Source of the DNA: Sediminibacterium sp. KACHI17
Lineage (GTDB): Bacteria; Bacteroidota; Bacteroidia; Chitinophagales; Chitinophagaceae
Direction of reading: 5' to 3'
DNA: 64,000 nucleotides
NCBI RefSeq assembly: GCF_040362915.1
Contig: NZ_AP029612.1
Coordinates: forward strand, 2,046,001 to 2,110,000
Shown here one piece after another: positions 1 to 7,338 of this stretch. The notes below the pieces were generated by a model. The model was not told the DNA's origin. It worked only from the letters and a program-made list of their open reading frames with translations, and did no database searches. Both the position numbers and the translations under genes were made by a program. Every line of letters begins with the position of its first letter. Position 1 is the first letter of the stretch.

Positions 1-659
1 ACTCGTCCGGGACGAGCCAATACACTTTGTTCATCGATCGACTTTAATACTTCTTCTGCGGAAATATTATAAGCACGCATACGTTCCGGATCAAGCCAAA
101 CACGGATGGCAAAAGAGCGGCTACCGATGGCTTGTGCAAAGCCCATTCCTTTGATACGCTGAAGTTCAGGAAGTATGAATGTATTGGCATAGTTGAATAG
201 AAATTTTTCATCGATGCTTTTATCCTCACTATACAGATTGAGGTACATCAACATACTGGGTTGTAATGGAGAGATGATAACACCCTCTCTTTGTACCAAT
301 GGTGGCAAATTCGTCATCACCTGATCCACCCTTGATTTCACCCTTACAGCAGCAAGCGTAGGATCGGTACCTGGTTCAAAGATCACTTCGATACTTGCTT
401 CACTAGCACTGGTGGCATCAGACAATATATATTGCATGCCTTGCACCCCATTGATCGCTCGTTCGAGAATGGTCAAGGTTGATTTCACCAATACATCCGC
501 ATTCGATCCGGGGAATTCAATAAATATATTCACACGCGGTGGTGCTATTTCAGGAAACTGTGCAACCGGTGATGTATTGATCGCCAACAGACCCATGAAC
601 ACGATCACAATAGATAATGCAATAGCAAGAACCGGTCTTTTAATAAACTTGTTAAACAT
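1..659 (-). CDS. RND efflux pump inner-membrane subunit, N-terminal part (cut by window edge)
   Basis: About 219 codons are visible, starting at the ATG at 659 and running off the left edge. The product begins MFNKFIKRPVLAIA, the typical cytoplasmic start and first membrane helix of AcrB/MexB-like HAE1 transporters, followed by the porter-domain region with SPVAQFPEIAPP and FPGSNADVLVK. In the family this proton-driven trimer takes up hydrophobic drugs or metabolites and passes them to an outer-membrane channel. The adaptor gene lies 24 bases upstream on the same strand, so the two are almost certainly co-transcribed. No TolC-type gene is visible beside them; it may lie beyond the edge. The substrate cannot be told from this part. 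Family assignment is very sure. Confidence 0.93.
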   Translation of the reverse strand, partial: MFNKFIKRPVLAIALSIVIVFMGLLAINTSPVAQFPEIAPPRVNIFIEFPGSNADVLVKSTLTILERAINGVQGMQYILSDATSASEASIEVIFEPGTDPTLAAVRVKSRVDQVMTNLPPLVQREGVIISPLQPSMLMYLNLYSEDKSIDEKFLFNYANTFILPELQRIKGMGFAQAIGSRSFAIRVWLDPERMRAYNISAEEVLKSIDEQSVLARPGR

Positions 660-683
660 CATTCAATATTTTGGGGTTCTCCG

Positions 684-1769
684 CTATTCTGCGTGTAAAT
701 TGTTTAAGTCAAAGAGCTCTTTCTCGAAAGGAATAAAAGAGAATTTGATACGCTCATTATTTTTCACTTTGCCTAATCCTTCTGCGAGTATCTTATCATT
801 AGGACCAAGTCCGGAAGCCACCACATACACATGCGGCATTTCTTGTGCAATAGTGATCTGTCTGGCTCTAAGGATATTATTACCATCAACTACATACACA
901 AACTTTTTATCTAAGACATCGAAGGTTGACTTTTGCGGAATGATGATCGCGTTTTTAAGCGGCACCGGCATCAAGATATTACCTGTTTCACCGTGACGCA
1001 GTATGCGTTGTGGATTGGAGAAAGTTGCCCGGAATGCGATATTCCCTGTTTCGTTATTGAAATCTGCTTCAATGGTTTCAACAATGCCTTTCTGATCAAA
1101 GAGTTGGTGATTGGCCATCTGCAGTTTTACTTCTGCCGGTTTATTTGATTTTTTTTGGGTGATATAATCCAAATATTCAGATTCCGGAACATTGAAGTAA
1201 ACCCACATTTTACTATTATCTGCCAAGGTTGATAATAACTCACCCTCATCTACCAAACTACCTAAACGAACCTGAAAGCGATCCATTATACCATCAAAGG
1301 GAGCACGTATTTCAGTAAAAGCTAAATGTGCTTTGGCCAATGATAATTCGGCTTGTGCTTTATCTAGTTTTGCTTTGGCTAAAGCCAATTCATTTTTAGA
1401 AACAATATTGCTGTCTGCCAGCTTCTTCGTGTTTTGGTATTCGATCTTTGCGAAATTGACTTCCGCTTCTGATTTTTCTGTTTCTGCCTGATAGATCAAG
1501 GGCATGATACGAAACATCAGCTGCCCTTTTTTAACGAACTGCCCTTCGTTAACATAGATATTCTGTAGATATCCTTTTTCAAGTGCCCTTAGTTCTATAT
1601 GTTGGTGGGATTGTATCTGACAAACATATTCACGGTAAATGACCGTATCTTTTTGAATAGGACTGGTAACTACAAAAGCAACTTCTTCCTGCTTTTGTTC
1701 ATGGTGTTCTTTACAACTCGTAATTAAAAATATACCGATAAGAAAGAAAAAAAGTGAACGCATCTTCAT
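684..1769 (-). CDS. RND efflux periplasmic adaptor lipoprotein (membrane fusion protein)
   Basis: 361 residues. The open frame extends to 1805, but the ATG at 1769 gives a clean lipoprotein signal (MKMRSLFFFLIGIFLITSC, with Cys as the lipidated residue), so this start is preferred. The body has the HlyD/AcrA order: a beta-barrel/lipoyl half (ELRALEKGYLQNIYVNEGQFVKKGQ), a coiled-coil hairpin rich in Ala, Lys and Glu (roughly residues 95-150), the second lipoyl half (APFDGIMDRFQVRLGSLVDEG) and the C-terminal barrel and membrane-proximal domains. It bridges the inner-membrane RND pump encoded directly downstream to an outer-membrane channel. A small exported protein precedes it by about 100 bases. 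Assignment to the MFP/AcrA family is very sure; the substrate is unknown. Confidence 0.93.
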   Translation of the reverse strand: MKMRSLFFFLIGIFLITSCKEHHEQKQEEVAFVVTSPIQKDTVIYREYVCQIQSHQHIELRALEKGYLQNIYVNEGQFVKKGQLMFRIMPLIYQAETEKSEAEVNFAKIEYQNTKKLADSNIVSKNELALAKAKLDKAQAELSLAKAHLAFTEIRAPFDGIMDRFQVRLGSLVDEGELLSTLADNSKMWVYFNVPESEYLDYITQKKSNKPAEVKLQMANHQLFDQKGIVETIEADFNNETGNIAFRATFSNPQRILRHGETGNILMPVPLKNAIIIPQKSTFDVLDKKFVYVVDGNNILRARQITIAQEMPHVYVVASGLGPNDKILAEGLGKVKNNERIKFSFIPFEKELFDLNNLHAE

Positions 1770-1873
1770 GATTCTCTGATTGATAATAAAATGAAAGCAA
1801 ACCATAGTGCAATTGAACTATGGACACACAATAGCTGTAGCATCTTTAGGAAATACAACTACTCAAACGAGAA

Positions 1874-2314
1874 TCAAATAAGATAACTTTTCCAGGAGTG
1901 ATGGAGTACGAAAAGAGGGATGGCTAATCTTTGTAAGATTGCCTGATTGTAATGAAAAGAGCGAACCGATTGTACAGATTGTATTTCTGTGATCGACAAT
2001 ACATGGATGATAAACGCAGTAATGGCTGCTTTTTTATCAGCATCAATGATGTTCTCAATTTCTGAAACCGCTTCCGGATCTTCAGGTATGGGTAGCGGAT
2101 CATGAGGAGAAGTAGGAGTATGCTGGTGTGCACCCGCTTCTACATTGGCTGTAACATTGCTTTTGTATGGATAAGACCCAGTTTTACTTGCACTGAGTTT
2201 CAGCGGGCTGGTAAAAAAGACCAGTAACCATAATACCAAAAGAAAGCAACCTGCAATGTTCTTGCCGGTCTTGATCAACTTTGTAAGAGGTGCTTTTTGC
2301 TTTTGGGTATACAT
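1874..2314 (-). CDS. Small exported or membrane protein, unknown function
   Basis: 146 residues if started at the ATG at 2314. A longer in-frame start at 2404 exists, but a promoter-like box lies just upstream of 2314. I do not recognise the family. After a basic N-terminus comes one strong hydrophobic segment (GCFLLVLWLLVFFTS), then a His/Pro-rich stretch (AGAHQHTPTSPHDPLPIPEDPE), an acidic helix and a C-terminal part with HHSW. This suggests a signal anchor with a periplasmic tail. It lies upstream of the RND adaptor on the same strand, about 100 bases away, so it could belong to the efflux operon; the His-rich part would fit metal contact, but that is inference. Confidence 0.6.
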   Translation of the reverse strand: MYTQKQKAPLTKLIKTGKNIAGCFLLVLWLLVFFTSPLKLSASKTGSYPYKSNVTANVEAGAHQHTPTSPHDPLPIPEDPEAVSEIENIIDADKKAAITAFIIHVLSITEIQSVQSVRSFHYNQAILQRLAIPLFVLHHSWKSYLI

Positions 2315-2324
2315 CTTGCTTGAG

Positions 2325-2332
2325 CAAAAATA
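2325..2332 (-). promoter_or_regulatory. Candidate TAnnTTTG promoter box for the small exported protein
   Basis: Reads TATTTTTG on the minus strand, a full match to the Bacteroidota -7 consensus, and ends 10 bases before the ATG at 2314. It supports that start over the longer frame. Confidence 0.4.
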
Positions 2333-2476
2333 CTTATTAATGTGTTTAGAAAGATCAATCCATTGTTTTTCACATTTCATTCGCAAGAGGTGATTGTCAT
2401 ACAAGAATCATAAAGCTTATCGCACATGGAGTTATGCATCATCAGCGAGCTATGATCTTACGATCGTTTGTTCGTA

Positions 2477-3184
2477 TCAGGCTACATTTACTCCGAACAA
2501 ATAACCTACGAATGCAGACAAGCCCATCGCGATGGTTCCCCAAAAAGTCACTCGTACTATTGCCTTGAGCACACCGGAACCACCTGTTTTTGCTGCCAAT
2601 GCACCCAAGATAATGAGAAAAAGAATGGCAGACCCGTACAATGTATAACGCAGTGATTCTAGTGGTAAAAACAAAGTGGCCAATAAGGGAAGTACCCCCC
2701 CTGCTGTAAAAGCCGCGCCTGATGCTAGTGCAGCCTGAATGGGATTGGCCTGACTGATCTCATTCAAACCCAACTCATCTCTTAAATGTGCACCTAGTGC
2801 ATCATGCTCGGTCAATTCTTTTGCTACCAACATCGCTGTTTCTTTTTTTAATCCACGATGCTCATAAATCTCCGCCAGTCTTTGCAACTCTAATTCAGGC
2901 ATTTCTTCCAGTTCTTGCTTTTCACGTTCTATATCTGCTTTCTCTACATCTGTCTGCGAACTCACAGAAACATATTCTCCTGCTGCCATCGACAAAGCAC
3001 CGGCTACCAGTCCGGCAACCGTTGCTAATACAATCGGATCTCTTGTGATACTGGCTGACGCCACACCTATCGCAATACTGGCTGTAGATAATATTCCATC
3101 ATTGGCTCCCAATACGGCCGCTCGTAGCCAATTACTTCTATTGATATAATGAGGTGCGAGATAATCATGCATATGTGCTGACAT
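2477..3184 (-). CDS. VIT1/CCC1-family Fe2+/Mn2+ transporter
   Basis: 235 residues, the usual size for bacterial VIT proteins. The N-terminal part has the family signature NWLRAAVLGANDGILSTASI and a second helix (ATVAGLVAGALSMAAGEYVSV). A charged cytoplasmic loop follows (VEKADIEREKQELEEMPELE, then LAEIYEHRGL), which in the family holds the Glu-rich metal-binding domain. Three more helices complete the protein. VIT/CCC1 proteins move ferrous iron or manganese out of the cytoplasm, usually for detoxification. It is monocistronic here, convergent with nothing and divergent from the amidohydrolase. Family sure; the preferred metal is not shown by sequence. Confidence 0.92.
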   Translation of the reverse strand: MSAHMHDYLAPHYINRSNWLRAAVLGANDGILSTASIAIGVASASITRDPIVLATVAGLVAGALSMAAGEYVSVSSQTDVEKADIEREKQELEEMPELELQRLAEIYEHRGLKKETAMLVAKELTEHDALGAHLRDELGLNEISQANPIQAALASGAAFTAGGVLPLLATLFLPLESLRYTLYGSAILFLIILGALAAKTGGSGVLKAIVRVTFWGTIAMGLSAFVGYLFGVNVA

Positions 3185-3293
3185 AAGATCCGGTTTTATA
3201 TAGATTCACTTTCAAGTTACTAAACTATTACGACAGAAAGTGAGTCTTGCTTGAATAGAACAACTTACTTATGTAATAACTTCGCCGACATCA

Positions 3294-4463
3294 ATGGCTT
3301 ATCAGAAATTCAATGCAACCCAGGTTTTTACCGGCGAACAAATGCTGGACACAAATGCCGTACTCATCACTGATGATCTGGGTAATATCGAAAGCATTGT
3401 TGGAAAAGAAGATGCAGGCGAAGATGTACAAGTATTAGAGGGCACTCTTTGTCCGGGTTTCATCAATGCACACTGTCATCTGGAATTGAGTCATTTGAAA
3501 GGATGTATTCCGGAAAGAACAGGTCTGGTAGATTTTATTTTGCAGGTTGTGCAACAAAGACATTTTCCGGATGAAGAAATTTTGGCTGCGATCAGTAAGG
3601 CTGAAGATGAGATGTTACAAGCCGGAATCGTAGCGGTGGGAGATATTTGCAACAATACACTCACGATCCCGCAAAAAAAACTTCAACGACTAGATTACCA
3701 TCATTTTATCGAGATCAGTGGATGGAACCCTTCCATTGCTCAAATCAGAATGGAAAAATCGTTGGGTTATTTTAAAGCATTTGATCAATTGTTTCCTAAG
3801 CATACCAGCATTTCTCCACATGCTCCGTATTCTGTTTCCGATGCTTTATGGCAGGAAATGCAACCATATTTTACCGATCAGATCATCACGATACATAATC
3901 AGGAATCAACGGCTGAAAATGAGTTGTTCATATCAGGTGAGGGTGATTTTCAAAGATTGTATCGACAAATGCAAATTGATAATCCTTCATTCGTTGCTAC
4001 AGGAAAGAATAGCTTGCCTTCTGTGTTTCATTATCTTGAAGCAGCCAAGCATGTATTATTAGTACATAATAGTTTTACTGAGCAATCAGATATCGATCTC
4101 ATTCGATCTTCACCAACATCCGTTTCTTTTTGTTTATGCCCCAACGCTAATAAATACATTGAGCAAACATTGCCACCTATTGATTTATTGGTCAAGAATG
4201 ATGTTTCCTTGGTTATCGGAACAGATAGCCTCGCCAGCAATCATCAATTGAGTGTATTGGAGGAATTAAAAACATTACACAATCATTTTCCGCAATTAAC
4301 TACTTCTCTTTTATTACAAGCCGCTACCTACAATGGAGCTATCGCTCTAGGAATGGAAAAACAATTGGGCAGTTTTGAGAAAGGAAAAAAGCCGGGTGTA
4401 TTGCTACTGCAGCATATCACTGATAAGATCGGACCCGATGCTTTTGTGCAACGAATATTGTAA
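3294..4463 (+). CDS. Metal-dependent amidohydrolase (cytosine deaminase/chlorohydrolase-like)
   Basis: 389 residues. The metal-dependent deaminase set is complete: HxH at 60 and 62 (in FINAHCHLELSH), His201 with Glu204 (IHNQES), His258 (LVHNSF) and Asp311 (IGTDSLASN). Enzymes of this subgroup deaminate or dechlorinate heterocycles such as guanine, S-adenosylhomocysteine or aminodeoxyfutalosine. The wording around HCHLELSHLKG resembles aminodeoxyfutalosine-deaminase-like proteins, but no other futalosine-pathway gene is in the window, so the substrate is left open. It is a single gene; its stop lies 5 bases from the convergent recO stop. Confidence 0.85.
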   Translation: MAYQKFNATQVFTGEQMLDTNAVLITDDLGNIESIVGKEDAGEDVQVLEGTLCPGFINAHCHLELSHLKGCIPERTGLVDFILQVVQQRHFPDEEILAAISKAEDEMLQAGIVAVGDICNNTLTIPQKKLQRLDYHHFIEISGWNPSIAQIRMEKSLGYFKAFDQLFPKHTSISPHAPYSVSDALWQEMQPYFTDQIITIHNQESTAENELFISGEGDFQRLYRQMQIDNPSFVATGKNSLPSVFHYLEAAKHVLLVHNSFTEQSDIDLIRSSPTSVSFCLCPNANKYIEQTLPPIDLLVKNDVSLVIGTDSLASNHQLSVLEELKTLHNHFPQLTTSLLLQAATYNGAIALGMEKQLGSFEKGKKPGVLLLQHITDKIGPDAFVQRIL

Positions 4464-4468
4464 GATCA

Positions 4469-5206
4469 CTAACTCAATATTTCCTGAAGAATCGCAAGTG
4501 TTCTCAGCTCCCCAAAATCAGCAATATGCAATGCCATATAATTTTGATAAGACTCCAATAAAGTTCTTCTGGTTGAACGATTCAATTTTAGATGTTCCAG
4601 TTCATTGTAAAAAGAAAGATCGATGAGTTGTGATGTTAATTCAGCCATTTGTTCATCAAGAAAGTAGGGATGCGGAGGTATCGTGTTTGTAAAGACACCT
4701 TCTTGCAGATCCAATACCGGGGTATCCTTACTGTATCTCCCTTGCGGACGAAAACCCAGTTCCGATGCAAGGTGTAGCACAAAATAAAGAGGCAGATTCG
4801 CTGTTAAGGTTTCATTGCCTTTATCCAGTTGTTTCAGGCTGTCTTCAATAAGATAAAATAATTCAGGGTTGGCTTCCGGTTGTTTCAGACTGTGTTGCAC
4901 CATTTCAATCATATACATTGAAACAGCATGTTTGACCACATCTGACAGAACATGATCATACAAATAACTCCATCGATACTCTTTAACGAATTGTAATTGT
5001 TTGAGCTCATTATGATATACTTCCATATCCAACAAAGCTGAAGGTTGAAAGTATCCTGCTTTACCTGCAGACGTTTTGGTCGACTGTCGAACTCCTTTCA
5101 CCAAATAGCTTTGTATGCCGAACAACTCCGTATACACGGTTGTGATGACACTCGTATCGCCATACTTAACTGTTCTTAGTACAATGCCTTTTGTGGAGTG
5201 AACCAT
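4469..5206 (-). CDS. recO: DNA repair protein RecO
   Basis: 245 residues, the normal length. It starts with the RecO OB-fold signature (STKGIVLRTVKYGDTSVITTVYTELFGIQSYLVKGVR), followed by an all-helical middle and the LASELGFRPQG region near residue 170. RecO helps RecR load RecA on SSB-coated single-stranded DNA in gap repair. The zinc-binding Cys cluster found in some RecO proteins is absent here, as is common in Bacteroidota. No other rec gene is adjacent. Its upstream region carries repeated ACCATGGTC-type motifs, described separately. Confidence 0.93.
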   Translation of the reverse strand: MVHSTKGIVLRTVKYGDTSVITTVYTELFGIQSYLVKGVRQSTKTSAGKAGYFQPSALLDMEVYHNELKQLQFVKEYRWSYLYDHVLSDVVKHAVSMYMIEMVQHSLKQPEANPELFYLIEDSLKQLDKGNETLTANLPLYFVLHLASELGFRPQGRYSKDTPVLDLQEGVFTNTIPPHPYFLDEQMAELTSQLIDLSFYNELEHLKLNRSTRRTLLESYQNYMALHIADFGELRTLAILQEILS

Positions 5207-5214
5207 GATGCGTT

Positions 5215-5309
5215 TAGACCATAGTCAATAGTCCCTAGACCATGGTCAATAGTATTTTGATTTTAAAATGGATATAGTTACCATTCCATGGACCATGTAC
5301 CATGGACCA
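5215..5309. repeat. Clustered ACCATGGTC-type repeats between recO and pheS
   Basis: TAGACCATAGTCAATAG (5215-5231) is repeated with one change as TAGACCATGGTCAATAG (5236-5252). A related palindromic block of CCATGGACC/GGTCCATGG units lies at 5286-5309. The arrangement fills almost the whole 106-base spacer between the pheS stop and the recO start, so it may affect expression of recO, or it may simply be a dispersed intergenic repeat. Confidence 0.7.
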
Positions 5310-5312
5310 ACT

Positions 5313-6344
5313 TTAAATCGCTCCCGTAAACTGTTTCAAAAACCGCACATCATTCTGTGAGTAAAGGCGTAGATCGTTTACCTGATATTTTAGCTGGGTG
5401 ATTCTTTCGATACCCATACCAAATGCAAAACCTGTGTATTTATTGGAATCAATACCAAAGTTCTCCAACACTTTCGGATGTACCATACCACTACCCAATA
5501 TCTCTACCCAACCGGTGTGTTTACAAATGTTACAACCATCACCACCACAAATCTGACAACTGATATCCATTTCAGCACTAGGTTCTGTGAAAGGAAAATA
5601 ACTAGGACGGAAACGCACTTTCACATGTTGACCGAATAATTCTTGTACAAAGAAATACAGTGTTTGTTTCAGATCGGCGAAGCTTACGTTTTCATCGATA
5701 TACAAACCTTCTACCTGATGGAAGAAGCAGTGTGCTCTGGCACTGATGGTTTCATTTCTATATACACGACCGGGACAAATCACTCGAATTGGTGGCTTTT
5801 GTGTTTCCATTACACGGGCCTGAACACTGCTGGTATGTGTACGCAATAACCAATCCGGGTTTTGACTGATATAAAAAGTATCCTGCATATCGCGAGCAGG
5901 ATGATCTTCCGGAAGATTCATCGCTCCGAAATTATGCCAGTCGTCTTCAATCTCCGGACCCTCAGCCACTGCAAAACCCAATCGACCAAAAATGGATACG
6001 ATCTGATTGCGTACAATATTCAGCGGATGTCTTGTACCTACTGAGAAAATTTCACCCGGTAAGCTAATATCTCTTTGCAGATCTCCACCTGCAGACTGAT
6101 CTCCTGTCTGGTCTTTTAAAGAAGCATATCTGGCTTCTGCAAACTCTTTGAACTCATTGAGGATTTGTCCGAATGCTTTTTTCTGGTCTACGGGCACATT
6201 TTTCATCTCACCCATAACGGTCTTTACCAATCCCTTGGTACCCAGGTATTTGATACGAAAGGCTTCTACCTGATCGGGGGTGGTAGCTTCGAAAGCCTGC
6301 ATTTCCAGCTTATACTGCTCAATCTTTTGCACGATCTGTTCCAT
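5313..6344 (-). CDS. pheS: Phenylalanyl-tRNA synthetase alpha subunit
   Basis: 343 residues from the ATG at 6344; the frame is open to 6377 but MEQIVQKIEQYK is the normal start. An N-terminal coiled coil (about 1-85) precedes the class II catalytic core: motif 2 around RVYRNETISARAHCFFHQVEGLYID, the FPFTEPSAEMD segment, and motif 3 near GFAFGMGIERITQLKY. A Cys-rich insertion (CQICGGDGCNICKHTGW) is seen in many PheS proteins. It charges tRNA-Phe together with PheT; pheT is not next to it in this window, so the two subunits are encoded apart. Confidence 0.96.
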   Translation of the reverse strand: MEQIVQKIEQYKLEMQAFEATTPDQVEAFRIKYLGTKGLVKTVMGEMKNVPVDQKKAFGQILNEFKEFAEARYASLKDQTGDQSAGGDLQRDISLPGEIFSVGTRHPLNIVRNQIVSIFGRLGFAVAEGPEIEDDWHNFGAMNLPEDHPARDMQDTFYISQNPDWLLRTHTSSVQARVMETQKPPIRVICPGRVYRNETISARAHCFFHQVEGLYIDENVSFADLKQTLYFFVQELFGQHVKVRFRPSYFPFTEPSAEMDISCQICGGDGCNICKHTGWVEILGSGMVHPKVLENFGIDSNKYTGFAFGMGIERITQLKYQVNDLRLYSQNDVRFLKQFTGAI

Positions 6345-6436
6345 ATTGCGAAGATAAATAGCGGAGAGGAGTGACAAAAAAATGATTTGTTAGCGGTCAT
6401 AACGTTAAAATACCTCCTGAAAAGCCCTAATTACTT

Positions 6437-6444
6437 ACATTTGT
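6437..6444 (+). promoter_or_regulatory. Candidate TAnnTTTG promoter box for the DUF4290 gene
   Basis: TACATTTG is a full match to the Bacteroidota -7 consensus, 21 bases before the ATG at 6466. No clear -33 TTTG is seen at the ideal spacing. Confidence 0.45.
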
Positions 6445-6465
6445 TGTCTTACTTATTATCGTTAC

Positions 6466-7215
6466 ATGGAATATAATACTTCGAGAAGTTATCTGGGAAT
6501 GCGTGAATATGGTCGTCATGTACACAAAATGGTGGACTATTTACTGACCATTGAAGACCGTGAAAAAAGACAGCAACAGACACAGGCTGTGATTGAATTG
6601 ATGGGTTTTTTGAATCCACATTTAAAGAATGTAGAAGATTTCAGACATAAATTATGGGATCACCTGTTTTTTATCAGTGATTTTAAATTGGATGTAGATA
6701 GTCCATATCCGATACCTACTAAAGAAACGTACAAGTTAAAACCCGATCCACTTCCTTACCCTAAGCGTCATCCTAAGTATGCGCACTTGGGTAAAAACCT
6801 TGAAGTTGTGATTGATAAGGCATTAAAAGAGGAAGATCCGGAGAAGAAAGCCGGTTTTGCGCATGCGATTGCTTACTATATGAAACTTGCGTATAGTAAC
6901 TGGCATAAGGAGTTGGTGCATGATGATGCGATCCGCAGTGAGCTCAACAGTATCACAGGCGGTGAACTTGAGTTCAGCAATACCCCATACATCAAACATC
7001 GCAATCAGAATTTTGAGCGCGATGAGTATGGTAGCGGTGGACGTGGTGGTCGCTGGCAACAAAACTTTGGTGGACGCAACCGTAATAATGGTGGCGGTGG
7101 TGGACGCAATAATGGCGGTGGCGGAAGAAACAATAACAACCGCAACAATGGTGGCGGCGGAAGAAACAATAACAACCGTAATGGTGGCGGTGGTCAATTC
7201 AAGAAAAGATATTGA
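6466..7215 (+). CDS. DUF4290 protein with Gly/Arg/Asn-rich tail
   Basis: 249 residues. Residues 1 to about 175 match the DUF4290 family, a Bacteroidota-specific domain of unknown role (MEYNTSRSYLGMREYGRHVH, then MGFLNPHLKNVEDFRHKLWDH). The tail from about 190 to the end is low complexity: GSGGRGGRW, then GGRNRNNGGGGG and repeated NNGGGGRNNNNR units ending in QFKKRY. Such RGG-like tails in other proteins bind RNA or promote condensation, so an RNA-related role is possible, but that is inference. Single gene, with its own promoter box and a strong terminator at 7234. The long frame on the opposite strand is a mirror of the repeats. Confidence 0.85.
   Translation: MEYNTSRSYLGMREYGRHVHKMVDYLLTIEDREKRQQQTQAVIELMGFLNPHLKNVEDFRHKLWDHLFFISDFKLDVDSPYPIPTKETYKLKPDPLPYPKRHPKYAHLGKNLEVVIDKALKEEDPEKKAGFAHAIAYYMKLAYSNWHKELVHDDAIRSELNSITGGELEFSNTPYIKHRNQNFERDEYGSGGRGGRWQQNFGGRNRNNGGGGGRNNGGGGRNNNNRNNGGGGRNNNNRNGGGGQFKKRY
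7054..7200 (+). repeat. Coding tandem repeats of Gly/Asn/Arg codons
   Basis: Imperfect units built on GGTGGCGG and AGAAACAATAACAACCG encode the tail of the DUF4290 protein. The near-identical units at about 7111-7190 are prone to slippage, so length differences between strains are expected. Confidence 0.7.
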
Positions 7216-7233
7216 TCCATATACTTTGTTTAG

Positions 7234-7259
7234 AAAGTCCACTTCGGTGGACTTTTTTT
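7234..7259 (+). terminator. Rho-independent terminator after the DUF4290 gene
   Basis: A nine-base stem (AAAGTCCAC, loop TTCG, GTGGACTTT) followed by a run of T. The UUCG tetraloop makes it very stable. Confidence 0.88.
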
Positions 7260-7338
7260 ATGTACTGTATGCAGACAATAAAAAAAATCACCACTTCGTT
7301 TTATTACATTCGTATCAATAAGCAATCAAACTATTCTT

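Noticed and set aside
412-996. 194-codon frame on the plus strand across the RND and adaptor genes
   Set aside because: Lies opposite two genes with clear families and spans their junction; a shadow frame.
3294-4463. Naming the amidohydrolase as aminodeoxyfutalosine deaminase
   Set aside because: Only the HCHLELSH region hints at it and no other futalosine-pathway gene is in the window.
7054-7200. CRISPR-like repeats
   Set aside because: Units are short, without unique spacers, and stay in frame as Gly/Asn/Arg codons of a protein.
6823-7242. 139-codon open frame on the minus strand opposite the DUF4290 tail
   Set aside because: It is rich in Val, Ile, Thr and Ala only because it mirrors Gly/Asn codon repeats; it has no promoter or family features.
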